A DNA stretch of 35,844 nucleotides from Oscillospiraceae bacterium (lineage in GTDB: Bacteria > Bacillota > Clostridia > Oscillospirales > Oscillospiraceae). Under the pieces are notes generated by a model. It worked only from the letters and a program-made list of their open reading frames with translations, had not been told where the DNA came from and did not search any database. The stretch is taken from the NCBI GenBank assembly GCA_017621795.1, contig JAGASJ010000053.1:1-35844 (forward strand), given 5' to 3'. The stretch's first letter is position 1; every line of letters begins with the position of its first letter. A program made the position numbers and the translations under genes. Below, one piece after another: positions 15,792 to 23,714 of this stretch.

Positions 15792-15878
15792 TGTAGGGAA
15801 CGGCCTGTGTGCCGTTCCGAATTGCAAAACGAAAAAGGAACGACACATAGGTCGATCCCTTCGGAAACGAAGGGATCG
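15792..15878. repeat. GTAGGGAACGG palindromic repeat plus a GAAA-loop hairpin
   Basis: The unit begins GTAGGGAACGGCCTGTGTGCC and its other arm contains GGAACGACACATAGGTCG. It is the same family as 19842-19921 and 24528-24598. The right arm is extended by an 11-bp hairpin with a GAAA loop (15853-15878). Confidence 0.75.
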
Positions 15879-15920
15879 GATTCCCCGTCCTTGCGCGTCT
15901 GCAAATGAGGAGGTCTTATA

Positions 15921-16859
15921 CTATCTGAAGTTTTTATGGCAATTTTGTTTTAAAAACTCTTTGATTTCACCACGGTCTTTATCTTCATAATACCCGATCA
16001 AAAGCTTTTTAAATGCAGGCACGTGATTTTCCGGAATAACCAAAAGCCCCCCCGCTTTTGAGATCAAATAGTGATTTGCAAAAATAACCGCGGCGCGTTT
16101 ATTGCCGTCATTGAATATCTGTGTTTTCATACAGTAAAGGCAAAGGTCCACAGCAATATTTATTGCTTCTTCGTCACGGCTTATGATTTCTAAAATATTT
16201 TCCATAACCACGGTTTCTATAGGCAGCGGCGGAACATAGGAAGTGCCGCCGATGGTTACAGGTACGCCCCTGATTCTGCCGCCGCTTGTATAAAATCCCT
16301 CGTTTACCAGCTTTGCGATGTGACACAAAATAGAGTAGTCGCTTTTAACCTGCAAAACATTCTGATCTAAGACAAACTCCCAGGCGTGTTTCAGATTCAG
16401 TATTTTTTGCACATCACTTGCAGTGACGCCATTGATCCTGCCATTATCGATAATATCCTCGGTTTGAGGGAAAGAAGTAGCAACCCCTTCCAAAACCGCC
16501 TGATCATAAATGGACAATTTCATATTCATTCTGGCAAAGTCCAGATTTAAAATCACATCGGGAGCCAGTTCACTTTCCGTAAAACCTTTTTCGGCAAGCG
16601 CTTTTTCCACCTTGCGTATTTGTTTGCGCAGCTCCTTCGCCTCCACATTGTTGCGCAGTAAAAGCTGATAGAGTGTATCAGAATATACATCCACATAGGT
16701 AGAGATTACCCGGCTCCCCACACGCTTGCGAATATAAAGATACTTTCCGCTGCCGTTTTCTTTTATTTCGGGAGTGCCATCATAAGCCAGCAACTTCAGT
16801 CTGGCGTTTAAATCAGAGCGTTGCTCCAATAATTCTTGTATCTCAGGGTAGTTATTCAT
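15921..16859 (-). CDS. Fic-domain protein with the catalytic histidine replaced
   Basis: A 312-residue protein. An N-terminal helical region (residues 1-100, partly coiled-coil) precedes a Fic domain. The Fic loop, normally HxFxDGNKR, reads QIFNDGNKR, with Gln247 in place of the catalytic histidine and D251-GNKR intact. Fic enzymes normally transfer AMP or another phosphate group to a protein side chain. The change should abolish normal AMPylation, yet the reading frame is intact. A class-II inhibitory-like segment AVLEGVATS (121-129) lies upstream. No antitoxin gene is adjacent. It is visibly richer in A+T than its neighbours, which suggests transfer. Confidence 0.85.
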   Translation of the reverse strand: MNNYPEIQELLEQRSDLNARLKLLAYDGTPEIKENGSGKYLYIRKRVGSRVISTYVDVYSDTLYQLLLRNNVEAKELRKQIRKVEKALAEKGFTESELAPDVILNLDFARMNMKLSIYDQAVLEGVATSFPQTEDIIDNGRINGVTASDVQKILNLKHAWEFVLDQNVLQVKSDYSILCHIAKLVNEGFYTSGGRIRGVPVTIGGTSYVPPLPIETVVMENILEIISRDEEAINIAVDLCLYCMKTQIFNDGNKRAAVIFANHYLISKAGGLLVIPENHVPAFKKLLIGYYEDKDRGEIKEFLKQNCHKNFR

Positions 16860-16870
16860 ACCAAAACTCC

Positions 16871-16923
16871 TTTTAAGGAACTTTTTGTATTTTTATTTTA
16901 ATATTTGTTCCCTAAAATGTCAA
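16871..16923 (-). promoter_or_regulatory. Fic-gene promoter spanned by an inverted repeat
   Basis: The minus strand has a perfect -35 TTGACA (16923-16918), a 17-bp spacer and -10 TAAAAT (16900-16895). Inverted 11-mers, TTTTAAGGAAC (16871-16881) and GTTCCCTAAAA (16907-16917, one mismatch), flank the -10, as an operator would. The rest of the gap to 17126 holds only a partial copy of the AbrB-leader repeat (about 16967-16990) and a GC-rich palindrome (about 17003-17033). Confidence 0.65.
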
Positions 16924-17060
16924 GAATGATTCTTCGCCCCCAATCGACTGATTTGCACAGTAGGAACAGCGTAATTTGTAAAATGGTTGTATGTACAAGG
17001 GGCCTTTGGGGCGTCGGGGCGCCGCCCCCTACAAGCATAAACCGATATTATTGGATCTGC

Positions 17061-17089
17061 TGGACTTTTGGGTTTTATTTTGGTATAAC
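17061..17089 (+). promoter_or_regulatory. Promoter of the sigma-factor fusion gene
   Basis: TGGACT (17061-17066), a 17-bp spacer and TATAAC (17084-17089) preceded by TGG form a moderate extended -10 promoter. Confidence 0.5.
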
Positions 17090-17126
17090 ATAAATAACGA
17101 TCGAAAAAAGGAAGCAGAGGGTCAAA

Positions 17127-18626
17127 ATGGAGATAGAGAAGTTAAGCGCACTGGTATGCGCGGTGCAGCAGGGTGACCGCCAGGCGGCGGACGAGCTCTA
17201 TATGCAAACCCACCAAGGGTTATATTACTACATATCCAAAACTGTAAACGACGCCGAGCTGGCACAGGATCTGCTGCAGGAGACCTTTATAGAAATATAT
17301 CAGACCATCGGCAATCTGAAAGAGCCGGCGGCGTTCTTAAAATGGAGCAGGCAGATCGCCTATCACAGGTGTACCGCCTATGGCCGAAAGACCAGAGATC
17401 TTCTTGTGGACGAAAACGAAGACGGGCTGAGCGTATTGGATACCATTGAGGAAGAACGGGCAGAATTTATCCCGGACGAGGCCTTGGACAAAGAGGACCT
17501 GAAAAAGACCATTCGGGCAATGCTGGCAGAGCTGCCCATCGAGCAGCGCAGTGCGCTGATGCTGCGGTACTTCGATGAAATATCCGTAAAGGAAATTGCC
17601 GAGATTCAGGGCGTTACCGAGGGAACGGTGAAAAGCCGCCTGAATTATGCCCGGAAATCCCTTCAGAAATCCGTGGAGACCTACGAAAAGAAAAGCGGTG
17701 TCAAGCTCCGTTGCGCCGGTGCAGTGCCCCTGCTTTTGTGGCTGTTTGCCAACGAGTTCGGTGCTGCCTCGGCTTCCGGTGCTGCTTCCGCTGCCGCCGG
17801 TGCGGCAGCGGGAGCTGTGGCAGAGGGTGTAAAAGCCGCAGGAAGATTTGCGGCCAAAAAGGTAATTGCCGGAATTGCCGCGGCAGCCGTTGTGGCAGGT
17901 GGTGCCGCCACTGCATTTTTGCTACATAAAGCGCCGGAAAAGCCGATGCAATGGTATGGCTACGGTGACTTCTCTTCGTCCCTGCAGGCGCGCCGCTTTG
18001 AACTGGAAGTGGACGAAATGGATGATGATTCCATCAGCGGTCGTTTGGAAGCTTCCCACCTGTATGAAGATCAATACGGCTCAGACTTTACCGGCACAGG
18101 GCGGGAAGAAGACGGGATCGTCACTTATACCATTACATACGAAGAGCCCTGGTCGTTCGTCCTCACATACGAACAGATGGAGCTCATATACGACAAAGCA
18201 GAGGACTGCTTTTCTTTAGATGATCCTTTCTGCGTGACGATGGATCGGGTTTCCCGGGCATCCTCCCGGGTGCTGGTGGAAAACGGGCATTGGTCCGGCT
18301 TTGGGGAAGACCGTTTTTACCTTCTTGAAAGCACCGGCCATCTGTTTGACGTTCAGATCCACCGAATGACCGAGGACGCCGTCAGCGGACAGCTGACCGT
18401 TTCCTACGAGGATCAGGTGGACCATCTTACTGCGTTTACAGGCAGAGGTTATTTAGAAGATGGGCGCTATCATTTTGAGCTCCTGCTGGAAACACCCCGA
18501 ACGGATACTTCTCCCCTTTTCGATATGACAGCAGACCGATGCTGGCTGCAATATGATCCCGAAAAGGAGACCTTGGAGCTCTTTTTATTGAGCGTCTATT
18601 CCGCAAATTTGGAAAAAGGAAAATAA
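17127..18626 (+). CDS. ECF-type sigma factor fused to a membrane anchor and duplicated outer domain
   Basis: This 499-residue protein has three parts. Residues 10-90 are sigma region 2 (AQDLLQETFIEIYQTI), and 125-182 are region 4 with the helix-turn-helix EIAEIQGVTEGTVKSRL. After an Ala/Gly-rich stretch there is one transmembrane helix (about 244-266). The C-terminal 230 residues contain two similar units, W276-P341 and W389-P457, sharing WxGxG, D[SA][IV]SG[RQ]L and FTG[TR]G. The predicted topology puts the sigma part inside and the duplicated unit outside. No separate anti-sigma gene is nearby, so the outer part may sense signals and release the sigma part; this is inference. GAGGG precedes the ATG at 17127. 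Confidence 0.85.
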   Translation: MEIEKLSALVCAVQQGDRQAADELYMQTHQGLYYYISKTVNDAELAQDLLQETFIEIYQTIGNLKEPAAFLKWSRQIAYHRCTAYGRKTRDLLVDENEDGLSVLDTIEEERAEFIPDEALDKEDLKKTIRAMLAELPIEQRSALMLRYFDEISVKEIAEIQGVTEGTVKSRLNYARKSLQKSVETYEKKSGVKLRCAGAVPLLLWLFANEFGAASASGAASAAAGAAAGAVAEGVKAAGRFAAKKVIAGIAAAAVVAGGAATAFLLHKAPEKPMQWYGYGDFSSSLQARRFELEVDEMDDDSISGRLEASHLYEDQYGSDFTGTGREEDGIVTYTITYEEPWSFVLTYEQMELIYDKAEDCFSLDDPFCVTMDRVSRASSRVLVENGHWSGFGEDRFYLLESTGHLFDVQIHRMTEDAVSGQLTVSYEDQVDHLTAFTGRGYLEDGRYHFELLLETPRTDTSPLFDMTADRCWLQYDPEKETLELFLLSVYSANLEKGK

Positions 18627-18660
18627 TTTTCAAAAATATAAAACCTTTTGCCGTGCCGTT

Positions 18661-18681
18661 ACCCCTTACAAGCAGAGGGGT
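18661..18681 (+). promoter_or_regulatory. Hairpin covering the ribosome site of the small ORF
   Basis: ACCCCT (18661-18666) pairs with AGGGGT (18676-18681), which includes the GAGGGG ribosome site of the ORF at 18688. The ACCCCTTA(C/T)AAGCAG stretch is repeated at 18824-18839 inside that ORF. Confidence 0.4.
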
Positions 18682-18687
18682 GATCCG

Positions 18688-18888
18688 GTGAAAGCGCATT
18701 ACAACCTGTACTACCTGTACTTGGAGGAGCAGGAGCAGCATCCTCTGAGCACACAGCAAAGCGAAACGATCCGAAAAAATATTGAAAAATATTTTGAAAA
18801 GATAAAACCGCCGTGGAAGCCACTACCCCTTATAAGCAGTGAGCAGAAATCACAAAAAATGAAATCAAATAAAAAAGGAGAAACTTAA
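18688..18888 (+). CDS. Small hypothetical protein
   Basis: A 66-residue ORF with a GTG start at 18688 and GAGGGG 7 nt before it. It is rich in Tyr, Gln, Glu and Lys, starts MKAHYNLYYLYLEEQ, and has no signal peptide. It sits between the sigma fusion and the lipoprotein with short gaps, so all three could be one transcript. I do not recognise a family. It may be a remnant, as part of its coding sequence is a duplicated intergenic stretch. Confidence 0.45.
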   Translation: MKAHYNLYYLYLEEQEQHPLSTQQSETIRKNIEKYFEKIKPPWKPLPLISSEQKSQKMKSNKKGET

Positions 18889-18889
18889 A

Positions 18890-19768
18890 ATGAAAAAACT
18901 GCTTTGTATGATTCTTTCCCTGATGATGGTGTTGGGCCTGTGCGCCTGTGGAACGGGAACATCCGATAAGGGTCCGTCAGGCCCCTCCGGCAATAAGAAC
19001 AACCTTTCCGATACTGAAGCGGTGGAGGCCGCTTTGGTTGGCACTTGGTTGCCCGACCACTATGCGCAAGAAAAAGAGACCGCCGAAGTTTTGAAATTCA
19101 ACAAAGACGGCACCGTTGAAATGCTGGGTGCTACCTACACTTGGAAGGTCAGATCCGCAAGCGCAAAAGACAGCGCCAGCATCGCCTTTTATGACGGAGA
19201 GACCTGCTTCAACACCGCAAAGTACTATTTAAAAGAAGGCGTGCGCAATTATCTTGTTTTTGAGTACGTTCAGGGCTCCCGTGAGCAGTATAAGCTTGAA
19301 CACCTGGGATACCACAAGGAGTCAGATTATCAGGTGATCGAGATCACAATGGACAATTACGAAGACTACTTTGAAACGGTGGAATGTGTTTCTGTGACAG
19401 AGGATTCCTTCGGTGATGCGACCAAAATAACGATCTATAGAGGTCTTGCCTTTAATGAAGAGCACGGCAAGGTAAACCATACCATTTCTCAGGGCGCATT
19501 TGAGCTTGCTTTCCATACGCAAAGCCGGTACAAAGTAACCGCCGACAAAGCGACCGCTGAATACACCTTTGGCGAAAAGGTGTACGACGGAAATCCGCAC
19601 ACCGATATAAAAGACTGCCAGAAATTAGGTGTTCTGGACGATCACTACGGCATTTTGTTCACTTACGGGATCATCAGCAACTTCCCCACCGATACAGTTT
19701 ATATCGATGACGAGATGGAAGTAACCAGAGTCATCGGCACATTGTACGTTTACACCCCCGCAGAATAA
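18890..19768 (+). CDS. Lipoprotein with a lipocalin-like start, downstream of the sigma fusion
   Basis: A 292-residue secreted lipoprotein. The signal peptide ends in the lipobox L-C-A-C, with lipidated Cys20. A Gly/Ser/Lys spacer follows, then a domain beginning LVGTWLPDHYAQEKE and KFNKDGTVEMLGATYTWKV, the pattern of lipocalin-like or META-like beta-barrel domains. The second half is unassigned. AAGGAG lies before the ATG at 18890. It may be a target or a partner of the tethered sigma factor; that is inference from position only. Confidence 0.8.
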   Translation: MKKLLCMILSLMMVLGLCACGTGTSDKGPSGPSGNKNNLSDTEAVEAALVGTWLPDHYAQEKETAEVLKFNKDGTVEMLGATYTWKVRSASAKDSASIAFYDGETCFNTAKYYLKEGVRNYLVFEYVQGSREQYKLEHLGYHKESDYQVIEITMDNYEDYFETVECVSVTEDSFGDATKITIYRGLAFNEEHGKVNHTISQGAFELAFHTQSRYKVTADKATAEYTFGEKVYDGNPHTDIKDCQKLGVLDDHYGILFTYGIISNFPTDTVYIDDEMEVTRVIGTLYVYTPAE

Positions 19769-19781
19769 AATATAAACCAAA

Positions 19782-19814
19782 CGGGGGTGTCTCAAAACGA
19801 ATGAGACACCCCCG
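19782..19814. terminator. Hairpin between convergent genes
   Basis: A perfect 13-bp stem (19782-19794 with 19802-19814) and a 7-nt loop lie between the lipoprotein and the convergent small gene. T-runs are weak on both strands, so termination is likely but not certain. Confidence 0.6.
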
Positions 19815-19841
19815 AAAATGAATACTTATTTGATGATCACT

Positions 19842-19921
19842 GTAGGGAACGGCCTGTGTGCCGTTCCGAATTGCATATTTTGAAGAAAAATCTGTGGAAT
19901 GACACATCGGTCATTCCCTAC
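19842..19921. repeat. GTAGGGAACGG palindromic repeat
   Basis: The outer ends GTAGGGAA and TTCCCTAC are inverted, and the inner arms contain CGGCCTGTGTGCCG and GACACATCGGTC. Same family as 15792 and 24528. Confidence 0.75.
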
Positions 19922-19947
19922 ATATACAATTTAAGAGCGCATCGGTT

Positions 19948-20259
19948 TTACCGTATGACCGCCTTGATCCGGTTGATCACTTCACGGACCTTCTTTTTGT
20001 GATAACCCACCAAATAGCCGTCCAAACTAAACTCGCCGCCAAGATCCGACCGCACCCAGCCGGTGATGTGGAGCGTGCTTTGATCGATAAACTCATATTT
20101 TATATATTTAATGGAGGTAAATACACCGTTGCCGCACTTCCAAACATGCTCGCCCTTTTCAAAAACCAGCTCATATTTTTCTTCCGTCAGGATCTTTTTG
20201 ATGCTTGCTTCGGTAGCAGCTGCGTCTGTATACGAAAAAACATAGGTCGTCCTTGCCAT
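19948..20259 (-). CDS. Small protein of unknown function
   Basis: A 103-residue protein with no signal peptide or membrane segment. It has alternating strands and two helices, including TDAAATEASIKKILTEEKY and a basic C-terminal helix KKKVREVINRIKAVIR. I do not recognise the family. The ATG at 20259, with GGGGTG before it, is preferred over an in-frame start 24 bp upstream. It is a single gene, divergent from the TetR regulator. Confidence 0.7.
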   Translation of the reverse strand: MARTTYVFSYTDAAATEASIKKILTEEKYELVFEKGEHVWKCGNGVFTSIKYIKYEFIDQSTLHITGWVRSDLGGEFSLDGYLVGYHKKKVREVINRIKAVIR

Positions 20260-20393
20260 AACCGCACCCCTTTCAATGATCATCTATGATATCATAGCGG
20301 TTTTGGGATGTCAACAGGGCAGAACAGGCCGCCCCAAAAGGGCACGCAGGCCGTTTCCTATTTTTATCTCCAACGGAAATTTCCAAAATACTA

Positions 20394-20422
20394 TTGCAAT
20401 TTTAGCGGTGATGTGGTATATT
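20394..20422 (+). promoter_or_regulatory. Promoter of the TetR gene
   Basis: TTGCAA (20394-20399) and TATATT (20417-20422) are 17 bp apart, with TGG before the -10. The palindrome at 20420-20452 overlaps the -10 and the transcription start. Confidence 0.75.
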
Positions 20423-20452
20423 TGCACCAGTGCAATTTGCACTGGTGCAAAT
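20420..20452. promoter_or_regulatory. 33-bp palindromic operator, probably for the TetR protein
   Basis: A perfect palindrome with 16-bp arms around one central base, with half-site ATTTGCACCAGTGCAA. Each arm contains its own smaller dyad TTGCACCAGTGCAA, so there may be two overlapping sites. Its position over the promoter start predicts self-repression. Confidence 0.75.
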
Positions 20453-20489
20453 TATTGTTTGCATTTACAACATCGTTAAAGGTGATGAA

Positions 20490-21197
20490 ATGGCGCGCGC
20501 GGGAACGACTACAAAATATGAGATCATCCAGGCGGCATCGGAGTTCTTTTTTACGGAAGGCATTTCCAATACCTCCCCACGTATGATCGCGGAAAAGCTG
20601 GGGCTTAGCACCGGCAATATCACATATTATTTTAAAAGCAAGGAGCATTTGCTGCTGACTGTGGTGGAAGAGCTGTGCAGCTTCCAGTGGCGTATGCTGG
20701 AGGCGGAAATCGACAAAGGCATCGGCTCGGCGGCCTCTGTCTGCCTGGAAACGATGACCGTAGCCGTCGCTTGCGCGGAAAGCCGGATTGCAAGAGATTT
20801 CTTTATTGCCACCTTCCAAAGTGAGCTTTGCCGCAATCATCTGCGCCAGGACCACGTGGATCGGGCAAAGAAGATCTTTGCGGCGGAATGTAGCGGTTGG
20901 ACAGATGAACAGTTCCATCAGGCAGAGCTTCTCATTATGGGGCTGCAGTATTCCGCCATTGCTCCGACCGATGCAAACATTCCTCTGAAAATGCGAATAT
21001 CCGGTGCCCTGAACCAAATTCTAAGCATCTACAATGTGGATGCAGAAACACGGCAAAAGGAAATTCAAAAGATCCTGGATAAAGACTGCCGCAATATCAG
21101 CAAGCGGGTGATGGCAGCCTTTACAGACTTTGTTCAGAAAAAGAACGCGGAGATGCTGCACGAAGCGCAAGATGTTCTTTCAAAAAAAGACGCCTGA
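20490..21197 (+). CDS. TetR/AcrR-family repressor
   Basis: A 235-residue regulator. The N-terminal helix-turn-helix (AEKLGLSTGNITYYFKSKEHLL) is typical, and the rest is a helical ligand-binding domain that I cannot assign. The frame extends upstream, but the ATG at 20490, with AAAGGTGAT before it, is the family-like start. It sits just downstream of a 33-bp palindrome and 61 bp before the surface-protein gene, with no terminator seen between, so it may control that gene too. Confidence 0.88.
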   Translation: MARAGTTTKYEIIQAASEFFFTEGISNTSPRMIAEKLGLSTGNITYYFKSKEHLLLTVVEELCSFQWRMLEAEIDKGIGSAASVCLETMTVAVACAESRIARDFFIATFQSELCRNHLRQDHVDRAKKIFAAECSGWTDEQFHQAELLIMGLQYSAIAPTDANIPLKMRISGALNQILSIYNVDAETRQKEIQKILDKDCRNISKRVMAAFTDFVQKKNAEMLHEAQDVLSKKDA

Positions 21198-21258
21198 TTC
21201 ATTTACTTGTAAAAAACGGCGAGCGCCCATTCTCAAAATTCAAAACGGAGGAAATGAT

Positions 21259-23412
21259 ATGAAAATGAAATTGAAGTTTTCAAGCAGAATACTTACCCTT
21301 GTGTTTGCGCTGGTGATGGTGGCAGGGATACTTTCTATGACCGCCTTGGCGGCAGAGGAAGAAACGTACGGTCTGTGGATCGGCAACGATCAATTCACCT
21401 CCCAAAAGCGCACCATTGCCGGGCAGACCGGTACGGCAACATACGACCCGGATACCAAAACACTGACGCTGGACCACTTTACATATATCGGCAGCGGACA
21501 GGAGGCCAATAGCGATATTAGCATCCTTATATACGCCGAAGAGGATCTGAACATCGTCTTAAAAGGTGAAAACAAGCTGATCAGCACCTGCGATTGCCAT
21601 CTCTTCAATTACGGAATTTATAACGCAACCGGTTTTACCACCATCGTCGGCACGGATATGCAAAACGATTCTCTGCTGGTGCAGTCCAAAGGTACAGGGC
21701 ACAGTATGGGAATGTACACTTATTCCAAGGGCGTCCGCGTGGAAAACTGTACACTGACTGTTCAATGTGAGCTGGAAGGCAACACGAATATTGCAATGTA
21801 TTTTGGAGGCGAATCAACCTTCCGCAACTGCACGGTTGATGTTTCCTGTGCAAATGCCCAGGGACTGCAAAACGGCATTTTTGTATCGGGCGGCCTCAAC
21901 ATAGAGGAAAGTACTGTTACGGTTTCTGTTTCCGATGGCGAAGCCTTCGTGGGAAGGATCAATCTGAACTATCCCGGCGGTTATGCCTGGAAGGTCAGCC
22001 GGGACAGCGAATACAGCACAGACCCCTTTACCTATAACCAGGAAAGCGATCTTGCAATCAAGCCCGCGGCTTTTATGGCAACCTGGACTGACGGTGACGG
22101 TGCTTCTTATGAAAAAGCATTTCGGTACGGTGAAGTGATCACCCTGCCCACCAGCACGTTTTTTGAAGAGACCTTCCGCAGAAGCGGATACACACTGACC
22201 CAATGGCAGGGCTATACCGAGGGTATGACTATGCCCATGGGCAGCGTGACCTTTACCGCCGTTTACGCCCCCAAGCAATACACCGTCTCTTTTGATACCA
22301 ACGGCGCAGAAACCATCGACCCCATTACCGTTACCTACGCAGAGAAATACGGCAGTTTGCCTTCCTCGTCAATCACAGGGCTGTCCGGCGGCAACAAAAA
22401 CTGGTATCTTGTAGATCCATACGGATCCGTTACCGAAACGAACATCAAAAACCTGAGCATCGTAACCGTGGCAAAGGATCACAAACTGTTTATCAAACGC
22501 AATGTGCTGTCCCCCACTGTGAGCATTGAACTACGCGTGCCGGGCGGTATTTCCGACAGCTATCAGTATTACATCCCCGGCACGTCACAGCGCATTCTGA
22601 CTGCCAATGTAGGAAATATGAATACCGATATTTTAGATTATACCTATCAGTGGTATAAAGACGGAGCCGCTATTGATGGTGCGACCTCCAATGTGCTGAC
22701 CCTTGACGGCAATGTATCCGACAGCGGCACCTACAAGGTGGAGGTCACCGCAACGCTGAAGGATGGTACAGGCATCGTGGTAACAAATCCATCTGCCACC
22801 GGCTCTAAGGAGCAGAAAGTCAAGATCCTGCACGCCGCCAACACCTTAAACTATAATGAAAATGGCGGCGAAGGCGGTCCCCAAAGCGCCTATACCGGCG
22901 GCACAAGCCTGAATATCTCTGATGATGCGCCGATCAGAGAGCATTACATTTTCACCGGCTGGAACACGGAAGCTGACGGCAGCGGCGACAGCTATACATC
23001 TGAGGACGTTTACACCTTCCAAAACGACAACGGAAACGGCGGCTGCACAGTGATCCTGTATGCGCAATGGAAGGCCGTGGAGCACACCGTCACCTATATG
23101 GCAGATGGTGAAACGGTATCGACCGAAAAGGTGGCACACGGTCAGGATGCAACGCTTCCCGCTGTTCCCCCCAAGGATGGATACACCGGCAAGTGGGATA
23201 ATGACGGCAAGAACATCATCGAGGACCGAACGATCAGCGCGGTTTACACGGAAATTCCCCCTGTCACCCCCGACGAAGGAAAACCGAGCGATCCCGATTC
23301 CCCTGCAACCGGCGACAGCAGCAATCCCTGGCTGTGGGCAGTCCTCCTGGTCGTAAGCGGCAGCGCAGTCATTGCCCTGACCGTTGCCAACAGAAAAAAG
23401 AACAACACATAA
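21259..23412 (+). CDS. Sortase-anchored multidomain surface protein
   Basis: A 717-residue secreted protein. After the signal peptide (about 1-31, ending in TALAAEE) comes a beta-strand-rich region (about 35-240, GENKLISTC and VENCTLTV repeats) resembling a right-handed beta-helix. InlB-type B repeats follow near 272-350, then an Ig-like domain at about 460-515 (YQWYKDGA) and more B repeats at about 528-650. The end is a sorting signal: SPATG, a hydrophobic segment and a basic tail NRKKNN. SPxTG matches motifs used by clostridial SrtB-type sortases. The likely role is adhesion. The ATG at 21259 follows GGAGGAA. Confidence 0.88.
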   Translation: MKMKLKFSSRILTLVFALVMVAGILSMTALAAEEETYGLWIGNDQFTSQKRTIAGQTGTATYDPDTKTLTLDHFTYIGSGQEANSDISILIYAEEDLNIVLKGENKLISTCDCHLFNYGIYNATGFTTIVGTDMQNDSLLVQSKGTGHSMGMYTYSKGVRVENCTLTVQCELEGNTNIAMYFGGESTFRNCTVDVSCANAQGLQNGIFVSGGLNIEESTVTVSVSDGEAFVGRINLNYPGGYAWKVSRDSEYSTDPFTYNQESDLAIKPAAFMATWTDGDGASYEKAFRYGEVITLPTSTFFEETFRRSGYTLTQWQGYTEGMTMPMGSVTFTAVYAPKQYTVSFDTNGAETIDPITVTYAEKYGSLPSSSITGLSGGNKNWYLVDPYGSVTETNIKNLSIVTVAKDHKLFIKRNVLSPTVSIELRVPGGISDSYQYYIPGTSQRILTANVGNMNTDILDYTYQWYKDGAAIDGATSNVLTLDGNVSDSGTYKVEVTATLKDGTGIVVTNPSATGSKEQKVKILHAANTLNYNENGGEGGPQSAYTGGTSLNISDDAPIREHYIFTGWNTEADGSGDSYTSEDVYTFQNDNGNGGCTVILYAQWKAVEHTVTYMADGETVSTEKVAHGQDATLPAVPPKDGYTGKWDNDGKNIIEDRTISAVYTEIPPVTPDEGKPSDPDSPATGDSSNPWLWAVLLVVSGSAVIALTVANRKKNNT

Positions 23413-23417
23413 GCCGA

Positions 23418-23450
23418 AACAGCGCAGTAGATAATTCTACTGCGCTGCTT
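23418..23450. terminator. Terminator hairpin, copy 1 of the CAGCGCAGTAGA family
   Basis: A 12-bp stem (23420-23431 with 23436-23447) just after the surface-protein gene. The same hairpin recurs at 23681-23712 and 26120-26150. Confidence 0.65.
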
Positions 23451-23680
23451 AGACTGTCAAAGAACCCTATAAATGCGCAAATATGGCTCCCTCTGACGAG
23501 GGAGCTGGCTAATTGCCGATTTTAGGCAATTAGCCTGAGGGAGAGAAAAAACAGAAAAGTCTAACCATATTGTATAGACTTTTCTGAACTTTTCAGGCCT
23601 TCTCTCCCCCAGTCAGCCTGTTCGGCTGACAGCCCCCTCGTCAGAGGGGGCCAAGGGGAAAGGTGCTTTTTGACAGACTG
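23451..23680. mobile_element. MITE-like element with the IS end, between two terminator copies
   Basis: The left end AGACTGTCAAAG and right end CTTTTTGACAGACTG are inverted and abut terminator hairpins on both sides. Inside is a nested palindrome (23485-23652): outer arms of the CCCTCTGACGAGGG type, a hairpin GGCTAATTGCC/GGCAATTAGCC, and a central 12-bp stem CAGAAAAGTCTA/TAGACTTTTCTG. No coding sequence is present. Confidence 0.65.
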
Positions 23681-23712
23681 AACAGCGCAGTAGAAAATTC
23701 TACTGCGCTGTT
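23681..23712. terminator. Terminator hairpin, copy 2
   Basis: A perfect 15-bp stem, AACAGCGCAGTAGAA with its complement (23681-23695 with 23698-23712), directly after the deacetylase stop on the minus strand. Confidence 0.65.
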
Positions 23713-23714
23713 AT

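Noticed and set aside
15921-17126. Toxin-antitoxin pair around the Fic gene
   Set aside because: No small antitoxin gene is found on either side, and the Fic active histidine is missing.
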